Shown in pieces: positions 1 to 6,620 of a stretch of 7,580 nucleotides of DNA (position 1 is its first letter; each line of letters opens with the position of its first letter). The translations under genes were made by a program, and so were the position numbers. Origin of the DNA: an uncultured Roseburia sp. (GTDB lineage Bacteria > Bacillota > Clostridia > Lachnospirales > Lachnospiraceae); NCBI GenBank assembly GCA_945928585.1, contig CAMENQ010000108.1, positions 1-7,580 on the forward strand, given 5' to 3'. The notes beneath the pieces were generated by a model, which saw only the letters and a program-made list of their open reading frames with translations, ran no database searches and had not been told where the DNA came from.

Positions 1-49
1 CTGTACTATCAACTATTACAGGCACATTTACATTTGTATTATCAGACAA
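1..49 (-). CDS. possible 5' end of an unidentified gene running off the left edge
   Basis: On the minus strand a TTG codon (47-49) opens a reading frame that stays open to the window edge and begins (M)SDNTNVNVPVIVDST. An AGGAGA ribosome-binding site lies at 57-62, seven bases upstream of the TTG, which is ideal spacing. The same frame is also open further upstream to a stop near 108, so it could instead be the inside of a decayed gene. The 16 visible residues match no family I recognise. It lies just downstream of the ParM-like remnant and on the same strand, so it may belong to the same former element. Confidence 0.25.
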   Translation of the reverse strand, partial: MSDNTNVNVPVIVDST

Positions 50-143
50 ACTAACATCTCCTATGTTTTTTATTTGTGGTCGCAATTTGCTACCTCAAAT
101 AAATTGTACCTTCTCTGTATCACATAGTCAATCAGTTTCGACC

Positions 144-516
144 TCAATCGACAGATATTTTACTTTGACTATCACGCTTCTTCTGTTCCGCAATCTTCTC
201 ATGGATATTGGTGTTATACAGCTTGTAAAGGTCTGTATCCTTGCTAATCTGATTATCAAACGAAGCTGATGCTCCGCCCCCTACAAATACAATGGGTGTT
301 GTAGATAAGTTGTATGAATAGAAGACTCATCCAGTTCTCCATTCAACTGTCTTACACACTGCTCATTGATGGTTCTCATACAGGTTATCAGTCCCTTCGT
401 CTTAATTCCTTCGCAACCGCAGTCAGAGTTAACAGATAAAATGTATCGTCCTCTGTCTTTGTGCTTTTTACTTCGATTTTGTTATTTCTAACCACCTCTT
501 CGCCGACGGAATGTAC
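144..516 (-). pseudogene. ParM/StbA-like actin-type partition ATPase remnant, frameshifted and internally deleted
   Basis: Three minus-strand pieces in different frames read in the order expected for a ParM/StbA-type actin-like ATPase, which builds filaments that segregate plasmids and some integrative elements. Piece one (388-516) contains DDTFYLLTLTAVAKEL, like the 'YFLLTL-AIAKEL' segment of Firmicute homologues. Piece two (about 310-415) contains GLITCMRTINEQCVRQL, like the segment after the second phosphate-binding loop. Piece three (about 144-308) contains TPIVFVGGGAS, like the adenosine-binding GGG motif near the C-terminus. Stops at 388-390, 281-283 and 144-146 separate them. The pieces cover about 125 codons against roughly 300 or more in intact relatives, and the N-terminal phosphate-1 motif is missing. 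The assignment rests on remembered family patterns, so it is moderate. It suggests a lost plasmid or integrative element. Confidence 0.45.
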
Positions 517-978
517 TCATTCCCGTGAATTACAGATGAGCGCTTAAAGCTTCACTACGCATTACTTATATGTAACACTATCTCCTCTTATAGCCATTGC
601 GAGGATAAGGAACTTTTCATTCCTTTGTGGGTTATTATCCTTCCGTAAACATTAAATGCACTCTGCTGCTTCATCTTCTTCTCTCGATTCCTTGACTCTC
701 TTGATTCTTGTCCAAGTGCGTGTTGCGAAATTTTACTCCATACGACATTTCTGGTATGACAATGATTTCTCATTGAATCTGTAATTGTTATTCAGTTGTT
801 CATCAGGTATGTTCCTTACTTGCATATAGTTTATCTCTATCTGCCAATTTACAGAATATTCTCTCATGGTCGAAAAAATCCCAAAGCTATCCATACTTAT
901 ATCTAATATGAATAACTGGCAATGTAGGTATAGATTTGTTCGGCGCCGTCCTTATCTTTACCTCAAATTGATAATAAA
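517..978. other. non-coding or decayed stretch with no recognisable gene
   Basis: Neither strand shows a convincing gene. The longest minus-strand frame (588-773) has a lysine-, arginine- and glutamine-rich composition, no good ribosome-binding site and no family signature. Short open pieces in other frames (for example RFNEKSLSYQKCRME near 740-790, and a piece ending NEKFLILAMAIRGDSVTYK near 565-640) are broken by stops and look like fragments of older genes. The position between two truncated genes on the same strand fits degraded mobile or accessory DNA. Confidence 0.5.
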
Positions 979-1041
979 AAATAGGACTTAAATCATTCAA
1001 AACCCTTTATTTATAAGGTTTCTCTTGATTTAGTCCTATTT
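979..1041. terminator. terminator-like inverted repeat, possibly an insertion scar
   Basis: The arms AATAGGACTTAAATCA (980-995) and TGATTTAGTCCTATT (1026-1040) pair over 15 bases with one bulged T. Inside them a weaker AACC/GGTT pairing continues the stem. On the minus strand the stem is followed by a T-run (TTTTTT), and on the plus strand by TTTT, so it could stop transcription from either side. The truncated ATPase frame runs straight into the right arm and ends in the loop. This junction could be the scar of an insertion or deletion that brought a foreign terminator next to the broken gene. It is also the first plausible terminator downstream of the GH88 operon. Confidence 0.6.
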
Positions 1042-1144
1042 TAACGAATGCCCCGTATAACACAAACAACTGAAAATTATCCTGCACATATAATTCGTTC
1101 AAATCCTCAAGTTCCTTTTCTCTGACGATAAAAATTTCTTGCAT
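1007..1144 (-). pseudogene. 5' fragment of an AAA ATPase (archaeal-ATPase/DUF234 type), cut at the Walker A loop
   Basis: A 45-codon minus-strand frame starts at the ATG at 1142-1144 with MQEIFIVREKELEDLNELY and continues through FQLFVLYG. This closely resembles the N-terminus of the family usually annotated 'ATP-binding protein' (Pfam archaeal ATPase with a DUF234 C-terminus), where the next residues would be the GRRRVGKT P-loop. Here the frame goes YGAFVKIGLNQEK and stops at 1007-1009, so the Walker A motif and everything after it are gone (intact members are roughly 400-480 residues). The break coincides with the inverted repeat at 979-1041. The upstream SD is weak (GGAATGAAG) but the promoter is near-consensus. 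Family identity is from the N-terminal pattern only. Confidence 0.65.
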
Positions 1145-1184
1145 AATAATCTTCATTCCGAAAAAGTAATTTACTTTCAAGTTA

Positions 1185-1214
1185 ATTATATGACATTATA
1201 ATATTATGTGTCAA
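1185..1214 (-). promoter_or_regulatory. near-consensus sigma-A promoter of the truncated ATPase gene
   Basis: On the minus strand a perfect -35 TTGACA (1209-1214) and a perfect -10 TATAAT (1185-1190) are 18 bases apart, with the ATPase ATG about 40 bases downstream. The spacer is AT-rich and partly palindromic. The promoter looks intact although the gene it served is destroyed, so a short transcript ending at the 979-1041 repeat may still be made. Confidence 0.7.
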
Positions 1215-1282
1215 TCTGATTTTTCAATCCTCCTGAATAGCTGGTTGTTTATTTATAGATTGCATTTCCCGCCATCTTCAAT

Positions 1283-2410
1283 CTACCACATAAACAATTC
1301 TTTACCACATAATTTTAAAACTGCTTCCGTAAAATAATAATCACCATAAATAATCGGAAAATTATGCTTTTCTTCATGATATGCCACGGAACCGTTTTCC
1401 AGTATGTTATCCACACTTAAATCCCAGTTACTTCTTTTCTCTTCCAGTACCTTTAATAATCTGACTGCCGTATTATGAAACAAATCTTTTTCTTCCGGAT
1501 TTTCTGCCAATTTTCCAAGCTCCAGCATACCGCAGGCTGCAATGGCAGCTGCCGTTGTATCTTCCCAGTCACATTCTGCCGGCTGACAGAAATCAACAGG
1601 AACAAGTCCGCTTTCCGGCAAACTTTTTTCAAAATAATGTGCTACTTTTTTTGCCGTATCTAAATATGCTTTGTTTTTTGTATGAATATAGCTTAGTGTA
1701 AAACCATATACGGCCCATGCCTGACCTCTTGTCCATGATGAGCCTTTTTCCATCCCCTGACCGCCAAGAGTATCCACTACTTCTCCTGTTTCTGCATTAA
1801 ACTGAACAATGTGATGAACAGAACCGTCCTCTCTGACAAAGGCTTTCATTGCCGTATCTGCATGTGCTTTTGCAATATGTGAAAATCTTGGGTCATTTGT
1901 CTGCTCCTGTGCCCAGTAAAGAAGAGGCAGGTTCATCATACAGTCTATTATTGCCCAGCCTGCCGTATTTCCGTCGCAATTATCATTCCATGCTCTTATA
2001 AACCGGCCTTCCGGATTAAAACGTCCGGCTAGATTTGCAGCTGCAAGAAGTCCTCTGTTTTTTGACTTTTCATTTTTTGTTACCTTAAAATCCGCTACTG
2101 ATGTAAGAAGCCACTTAAAGCCGCTGTCATGGTCCATGCCCATATAGCTCATAAGACTTTCATCAAGCTTATCCTCTATCTTTTCTGCCGCAGTTTTAAA
2201 TTTTTCGCAGCCATAAGCATTGTACAGCTGCCACAGCTGACCTGCATAAAATCCGTTTGTCCACCAGCTTATATTATCAGACCAGTCATCAAAGCTGCCG
2301 TTTTTTGTTAAATACGGTACCTTATCCATATTTCTTTCTACTGATGCTTTCGTTTTCTCCAAAATTCTTTCTGCTACTGATGCTGCCCATTCTTTTTCAT
2401 TTTCCGTCAT
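1283..2410 (-). CDS. ugl: GH88 unsaturated glucuronyl hydrolase
   Basis: This 375-residue protein matches the usual length of family GH88 (about 370-400). These enzymes remove the 4,5-unsaturated uronic acid from oligosaccharides made by polysaccharide lyases, by hydrating the double bond. The fold is an alpha6/alpha6 barrel. The two acidic residues described for Bacillus sp. GL1 UGL appear to be Asp95 (in DHDSGF, 93-98) and Asp156 (in AIIDCMMNLPLLYWA, 153-167). The aromatic, substrate-lining segment GSSWTRGQAWAVYG (223-236) and the C-terminal YGDYYFTEA (355-363) are also typical and favour GH88 over GH105. There is no signal peptide, so it acts in the cytoplasm. I chose the ATG at 2408-2410 because GGAGGAG (2416-2422) lies five bases upstream; the longer frame starting at 2443 would place that SD inside the gene. 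It follows the ABC genes after 53 bases with no terminator, so it is probably co-transcribed. No polysaccharide lyase is in the window, so the natural substrate is unknown. Confidence 0.9.
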   Translation of the reverse strand: MTENEKEWAASVAERILEKTKASVERNMDKVPYLTKNGSFDDWSDNISWWTNGFYAGQLWQLYNAYGCEKFKTAAEKIEDKLDESLMSYMGMDHDSGFKWLLTSVADFKVTKNEKSKNRGLLAAANLAGRFNPEGRFIRAWNDNCDGNTAGWAIIDCMMNLPLLYWAQEQTNDPRFSHIAKAHADTAMKAFVREDGSVHHIVQFNAETGEVVDTLGGQGMEKGSSWTRGQAWAVYGFTLSYIHTKNKAYLDTAKKVAHYFEKSLPESGLVPVDFCQPAECDWEDTTAAAIAACGMLELGKLAENPEEKDLFHNTAVRLLKVLEEKRSNWDLSVDNILENGSVAYHEEKHNFPIIYGDYYFTEAVLKLCGKELFMW

Positions 2411-2463
2411 TTTTTCTCCTCCATTTTTAATATCTTGTGGCATTATTCATTTAATAAATATAT

Positions 2464-4278
2464 TTATTTTAAAAACGCATACTGTGACATATACAGCTTA
2501 TGATACTGTCCGTAAGGATTTGCCATAAGGCTTTCGTGATTACCCATCTCCACTATATTTCCTTTATCTACATACATTATACACGTAGAATTTTTAATGG
2601 TAGAAAGTCTGTGGGCTATAATAAATGATGTTCTGCCCTTTAGCAGCTCATTAAGTCCTTTTTGCAGAAGTATCTCTGTTTCCGTATCAATACTTGATGT
2701 AGCCTCATCAAGTATAAGTATCTTAGGATCTGCCAGAACTGCTCTTGCAAAGGAAATCAGCTGTCTCTGCCCTGCCGAAAGCCTGCTTCCTCTCTCATTT
2801 ACCTGAGTGTTATAGCCATCCTCGAGACTCATAATGAAATCGTGGGCACAAACTGTTTTTGCAGCTTTTATAACATCCTCATCACTTGCCTCCATATTGC
2901 CATATCTTATGTTATCCATAATGGTTCCTGCAAATATAAAGCTGTCCTGCATCATAACACCCATCTGCTTTCGCAGTGACTTTATTGTGACTGTATTGAT
3001 ATCCACACCGTCTATAAGTATCTGTCCTGAATCTATATTATAGAAACGGCTTATAAGGTTTACTATGGTAGATTTTCCGGCTCCTGTAGGCCCTACTATG
3101 GCATAAGATTCTCCTACTCCTGTTTTAAAGCTTACACCATTTAAAATTTTTACTCCATCATCATAACTGAACTCTACGTTTTTAAATTCAACCTCGCCCT
3201 TAATCTCAGGCATAATGCCTGCCCCTGGTGCATCCTTTACTGTTACAGGCTCATCTATAGTCTCAAATATACGCTCAAGGTATGACACTGCCGTAATAAG
3301 TGAATTGTAAAAGCTTGCCAGTGTAGTGATAGGTGCCCAGAATCTTGATATATATCCTATAAATGCAGTAAGCAGACCCACTGTCATAACCGGATTTCCA
3401 TCCATTATAAGATTGACCCCAAGGACATATATAATGGCTGTAGTAATGGCTGTAATATTTTCTACCACAGGACCCAGTATAAAGTTATATTTTACCGCTG
3501 TAAGCCATGAGGACTTTGCATCCTTATTTAATCTGTTAAAAATTTCTGTATTTTCATCCTCACGAACAAACGACTGTGTGACTCTTATACCATTTATGCT
3601 CTCTGCAATATATGCGTTAAGATTTGACTGCTTATTGCTCTGTACCTGCCATGCCTTATGCTGTCTTGTCTTTACTATCCACACTACTGCAATTAAAACA
3701 GGAAGACCACACAGACATACAAGTGTAAATGATGGACTTAAATACAGCATAAACAATATGATAAATACAAGACTGAACATATCCGTAATAGTATTTACTA
3801 TACCGTTTGAAAGTAAATCGCTCAAATTATTCACGTAATTTACAACTCGTACCTGTATCTTTCCATGTGGTTTGTCATCATAATAGGAAAATGGAAGTTC
3901 CTGTAAATGTACAAACAAATCAGTTCTCAAATCCATTATTATATCCTGTCCCATTTTAGTTGTAAGCTTAATCTTTGCCTTAAGTATGAGAACTACCGCC
4001 AGCACATCAGCTATCATTAAGGCACTGTCTATGATAATACGCATTATTGCTTCATTCTCCGTATACATTTCCTTATACAGACAGCCCTCTATAGTCTCTA
4101 AAACATCTTTTAAAAACAATGGCTGAAGCATGGACAATGCACTTGAAATAATCATTATGAATACCGTAAATGCCATTTTTCCTTTATAAGGCTTTACATA
4201 ATGTGCAAGTCTTCTTAACTGGCCTGCATCAAACTTTTCCTCTAAATCTTCATCTATATCATATTTATTTCTTGCCAT
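2464..4278 (-). CDS. ABC exporter half-transporter, subunit with the catalytically competent Walker B
   Basis: This 604-residue protein has an N-terminal six-helix exporter domain (helices near residues 35-58, 80-100, 160-180, 182-203, 268-290 and 297-318) and a C-terminal ATPase domain. Motifs: Walker A GPTGAGKST (396-404), Q-loop Gln444, signature LSAGQ (500-504), Walker B LILDE with catalytic Glu525, D-loop SSID (528-531), and switch His556. This is the type IV exporter fold of LmrCD, BmrCD and TM287/288. The slightly altered signature (LSAGQ) is what is expected in the subunit that completes its partner's degenerate site. I chose the ATG at 4276-4278, nine bases after the upstream gene's stop, because AGGTAGGTGA precedes it at good spacing. 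A GTG at 4285-4287 touches that stop and has its SD too close. The substrate cannot be read from the sequence; such pairs are usually called multidrug exporters, but the GH88 gene next door raises a glycoside or sugar substrate. Confidence 0.93.
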   Translation of the reverse strand: MARNKYDIDEDLEEKFDAGQLRRLAHYVKPYKGKMAFTVFIMIISSALSMLQPLFLKDVLETIEGCLYKEMYTENEAIMRIIIDSALMIADVLAVVLILKAKIKLTTKMGQDIIMDLRTDLFVHLQELPFSYYDDKPHGKIQVRVVNYVNNLSDLLSNGIVNTITDMFSLVFIILFMLYLSPSFTLVCLCGLPVLIAVVWIVKTRQHKAWQVQSNKQSNLNAYIAESINGIRVTQSFVREDENTEIFNRLNKDAKSSWLTAVKYNFILGPVVENITAITTAIIYVLGVNLIMDGNPVMTVGLLTAFIGYISRFWAPITTLASFYNSLITAVSYLERIFETIDEPVTVKDAPGAGIMPEIKGEVEFKNVEFSYDDGVKILNGVSFKTGVGESYAIVGPTGAGKSTIVNLISRFYNIDSGQILIDGVDINTVTIKSLRKQMGVMMQDSFIFAGTIMDNIRYGNMEASDEDVIKAAKTVCAHDFIMSLEDGYNTQVNERGSRLSAGQRQLISFARAVLADPKILILDEATSSIDTETEILLQKGLNELLKGRTSFIIAHRLSTIKNSTCIMYVDKGNIVEMGNHESLMANPYGQYHKLYMSQYAFLK

Positions 4279-4287
4279 GGTTGTCAC

Positions 4288-6114
4288 CTACCTTTCACTG
4301 CTAAGCTTATCAAATTCACCATACTGATGTGTAAATACTGTATAATAATAGCCCTTCATATCTACAAGTTCATCATGTGTACCCATTTCAACTATTCTTC
4401 CGCCGTCAAGAACAAGTATCACATCTGCATCCTTTATGGATGATATTCTGTGAGCTATTATAAATACCGTCTCCTTGTTTTCAAGAGAGCGGAGTGCATC
4501 CTGTATATGCTCCTCAGTCTCCATATCTACTGCTGATGTAGTGTCATCAAGAATAATAATGGAAGGTGATTTCAAAAGTGCTCTTGCCAGTGATATTCTC
4601 TGCCTTTGTCCTCCTGAAAGTCCCACTCCTCTTTCTCCTACTATTGTATCATAGCCCTCAGGCATCTTTCTTATAAAATCATCAGCATTTGCTACCTTTG
4701 CTGCCCACTCTACCTTTTCAAAGGAACAGTCCGGCTGACCATAAGCAATATTGCCCTCTATGGTATCGGAAAAAAGGAATACATCCTGCATAGCCATACC
4801 TATGCCGTCTCTTAATGTATGTAAATCTATGTTTTTTACATTTATATTCTGAACAAGTTTTTCTTCTACAGTGCCATCGTCCTTTTTAACCTTTTCAATA
4901 CCTTCTACCAGCACCTCTCCGCTTGTAGGGTCAAAAAATCTGCACATAAGATTCATAATGGTAGATTTTCCTGAACCGGTGGCACCTATTATTCCTACCG
5001 TCTGCCCTGCCTCTATCTTAAAATTAATATCCTTAAGAATAACATCATCATGAAGATTATATGACACATTTTTAAACTCTACCCCGCCTGTTATCCTCAT
5101 AACATTTTCAGGATATCTTGGTGTCATAATATCCGGCTCTGCACTTATGGTAGCATATATCTTATCAACAGATGTTGAAAATCTGAATACATCATTTATA
5201 AGCCAGCCTGCCATACGCAGCGGATTATTAAGCATCCAGAGATAACTGTTTATCATAACCATATCACCTAAGGACATATCTCCCTTTATACACATAATAC
5301 CGCCTAAAATCATAAGAATAAACACAAGTGTAGATGAAAGGAACTCAAACAACGGGACATACTTTACCCATACCCTTGCTGCATCTACCTCGGAATCCCT
5401 GTAACCTTTATTTTCCTTTTGAAATTTTTCTATCTCATAGTCTTCCTTGGCAAACGCCTTTACCACTCTGTTTCCGCTTATATTTTCCTGTGCAAAGGCA
5501 TTTAAGCTTGAAAATTTTTCCCTTACATTGGCAAACTTAGGCTTAATGGCCTTTGACTGGAGATATGTAATAAGTCCTGTAATCGGAAGCACCGCAACCA
5601 TAGCAAGTGCAATTCTTACATCTACTGAAAAAATCATAAAAAGTGCTATACAGAACAGCAGGACTGACTCATATATATTGTAGAGAACGTAAGCCACAAA
5701 ATGTCTTATGGCCATCATATCTCCTGTCTGGCGGCTCATTAAATCACCTGTTCTGTTTTTATTATAAAACGCAAAGTCCTTTTGTAGAAGGTTTCTGTAT
5801 ACACCATCTCTCATATCATAAAGCATACCCTGGGATGCCGTCTCAAAGAGCCACTGGAATATTACTCTTACCACTGCCCTTACTAATGTAACTGCAAGCA
5901 TAAGTATAAGAAACTTTGGAAGAAGCCCTATCTTTATGTCGCTTCCGTCACCTATAATATCATCTACTATGTAGCCTGTTATTTTGGGATTAATAATGGC
6001 TAACACTGATGCTGCAGTTACAAGTATCATACCAATAATCATATTCCACTTATATCCTTTAAGATATGAGTAGAACCAGCGCATTGATGTCATTTTCTGT
6101 TTACCTTTACTCAT
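4288..6114 (-). CDS. ABC exporter half-transporter, subunit with the degenerate ATP site
   Basis: This is the first gene of the operon, 608 residues, with six membrane helices (near 24-42, 66-88, 143-164, 166-185, 254-276 and 284-305) and then an ATPase domain. Motifs: Walker A GATGSGKST (377-385), Q-loop Gln443, canonical signature LSGGQ (499-503), Walker B IILDD with Asp524 where the catalytic Glu should be, D-loop SAVD (527-530), and His555. The Glu-to-Asp change is the hallmark of the degenerate site in heterodimeric exporters. Compared with its partner it has about 15-20 extra charged residues (around 407-425) between Walker A and the Q-loop. The start is the ATG at 6112-6114, with AGGAGG seven bases upstream; a longer frame from a TTG at 6139-6141 would include that SD. 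The next gene begins nine bases after its stop, so translation is probably coupled and the subunits made in equal amounts. Confidence 0.93.
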   Translation of the reverse strand: MSKGKQKMTSMRWFYSYLKGYKWNMIIGMILVTAASVLAIINPKITGYIVDDIIGDGSDIKIGLLPKFLILMLAVTLVRAVVRVIFQWLFETASQGMLYDMRDGVYRNLLQKDFAFYNKNRTGDLMSRQTGDMMAIRHFVAYVLYNIYESVLLFCIALFMIFSVDVRIALAMVAVLPITGLITYLQSKAIKPKFANVREKFSSLNAFAQENISGNRVVKAFAKEDYEIEKFQKENKGYRDSEVDAARVWVKYVPLFEFLSSTLVFILMILGGIMCIKGDMSLGDMVMINSYLWMLNNPLRMAGWLINDVFRFSTSVDKIYATISAEPDIMTPRYPENVMRITGGVEFKNVSYNLHDDVILKDINFKIEAGQTVGIIGATGSGKSTIMNLMCRFFDPTSGEVLVEGIEKVKKDDGTVEEKLVQNINVKNIDLHTLRDGIGMAMQDVFLFSDTIEGNIAYGQPDCSFEKVEWAAKVANADDFIRKMPEGYDTIVGERGVGLSGGQRQRISLARALLKSPSIIILDDTTSAVDMETEEHIQDALRSLENKETVFIIAHRISSIKDADVILVLDGGRIVEMGTHDELVDMKGYYYTVFTHQYGEFDKLSSER

Positions 6115-6173
6115 AACTTTTCCTCCTGTGATTATTTGCAAATATATAAGCCTTATGGCTGTGTTATGATGTG

Positions 6174-6201
6174 ATTATAACCTGTAATGTTTTTTTATCA
6201 A
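6174..6201 (-). promoter_or_regulatory. promoter of the ABC-GH88 operon
   Basis: On the minus strand -35 TTGATA (6196-6201) and -10 TATAAT (6174-6179) are 16 bases apart. This gives a leader of about 50 bases before the ATG at 6114. The leader contains a small AGCC-TTAT-GGCT hairpin (6149-6160). The promoter faces away from the AraC-type gene, and the regulator's sites probably lie between here and the palindrome, but I see no clear repeated operator. Confidence 0.6.
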
Positions 6202-6221
6202 TGATATATGCTGTTTCATAA

Positions 6222-6250
6222 TTGACATTTTCTGCTTTCTGTGATAGTCT
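6222..6250 (+). promoter_or_regulatory. possible promoter reading into the giant palindrome
   Basis: A perfect -35 TTGACA (6222-6227) is followed after 17 bases by TAGTCT (6245-6250), a poor -10 that has the TGn extension (TGA, 6242-6244). If active, transcription would start near 6257 and cross the whole 333-base palindrome toward the AraC-type gene, producing a long hairpin RNA or a very long leader. The -10 keeps only T1, A2 and T6 of the consensus, so confidence is limited. Confidence 0.4.
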
Positions 6251-6273
6251 AGGCACAAGGTACATTGGGGGAC

Positions 6274-6608
6274 TGGTTCAGCCCTGCCGTCTGTGGTTTC
6301 AGTGTAATACTGTGGCTGTTTGAAATGGCGGTGCAGGCGGAAGCAGGAAGGCGTTATACTATACTCTGCAAACGAGGTAACGCTCCGATGAACTAACTTC
6401 TAACGAATACTAAGACGCTCAGGATAGCCTATTGAGCTCTTTAGGAGCTCAAGCGCCTAAGTATTCGTAAGAAGTGGATTTCATCTCCGCTAAAAGCACC
6501 TCTGAATTGTTTGCAGAGTATAGTATAACGCCTTCCTGCTTCCGCCTGCACCGCCACTTCACACAGCCACAGTATTACACTGAAGCCACAGACGGCAGGG
6601 CTGAACTG
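6274..6608. repeat. giant imperfect palindrome with 98-bp inverted arms
   Basis: The left arm (6276-6373) is the reverse complement of the right arm (6509-6606) with no gaps and only three differences: 6297/6585, a G-U pair in RNA, plus mismatches 6320/6562 and 6325/6557. Two further wobble pairs extend it to 6274 and 6608. The arms are separated by 135 bases that are themselves largely self-complementary: GAGGT/ACCTC (6374-6378/6498-6502), GATGAA/TTCATC (6387-6392/6480-6485), a 23-base stem and a terminal hairpin. I count 50 G or C in the 98-base left arm, visibly richer than the AT-rich flanks. It has no ORF of note and no obvious target duplication at its ends. It could be a non-autonomous fold-back transposon (MITE), an invertible DNA switch, or the template of a structured RNA. 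Length and symmetry far exceed a terminator or an AraC operator. Confidence 0.95.
6397..6474. repeat. inner stem-loop nested in the palindrome
   Basis: Bases 6397-6419 pair with 6452-6474 at 20 of 23 positions without gaps (mismatches at 6402, 6412 and 6415). The core is ACGAATACT / AGTATTCGT. At the tip, TTGAGCTC (6432-6439) pairs with GAGCTCAA (6445-6452) around a TTTAG loop. A 12-base unpaired bulge (6420-6431) sits on the left side only. This inner part is much more diverged between its two halves than the outer arms. Confidence 0.85.
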
Positions 6609-6615
6609 ATATAAT
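6607..6615 (+). promoter_or_regulatory. extended -10 promoter of the AraC-type gene
   Basis: TGATATAAT is an exact extended -10 element (TGn followed by consensus TATAAT at 6610-6615). The place where a -35 should be reads CACAGA and lies inside the palindrome arm, so this promoter probably relies on the extended -10 or on an activator. Its TG is formed by the last two bases of the palindrome. Predicted transcription start is near 6622. TATAATTATA (6610-6619) is self-palindromic, so a -10 also exists on the other strand, without a recognisable -35. Confidence 0.55.
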
Positions 6616-6620
6616 TATAA

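Noticed and set aside
588..773. 61-codon minus-strand frame as a gene
   Set aside because: No good ribosome-binding site, no recognisable family, and it lies among decayed sequence with stops in the neighbouring frames.
880..1005. Minus-strand peptide containing LSPIFYYQFEVKIRTAPNKS as a coding remnant
   Set aside because: It overlaps the terminator-like inverted repeat, has stops at both ends and no start signal, and matches nothing I can name.
2453..2468. AT-only palindrome between the ABC gene and GH88 as a terminator
   Set aside because: It has no G-C pairs, overlaps the stop codon and lacks a T-run, so it is unlikely to stop transcription; the genes are better read as one operon.
3326..3838. 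170-codon plus-strand frame opposite the ABC subunit
   Set aside because: Antisense shadow of transmembrane-domain codons; the minus-strand frame has all ABC motifs and this one has none.
6208..6245. Direct repeat (GCTGTTTC and TGCTTTCTG) as an AraC operator
   Set aside because: The match is too short and imperfect, and its spacing is not convincingly one of the helical-turn spacings of AraC sites.
6374..6508. CRISPR-like or retron-like interpretation of the palindrome
   Set aside because: There is only one inverted pair, no direct repeats with spacers, and no reverse transcriptase or Cas gene in the window.
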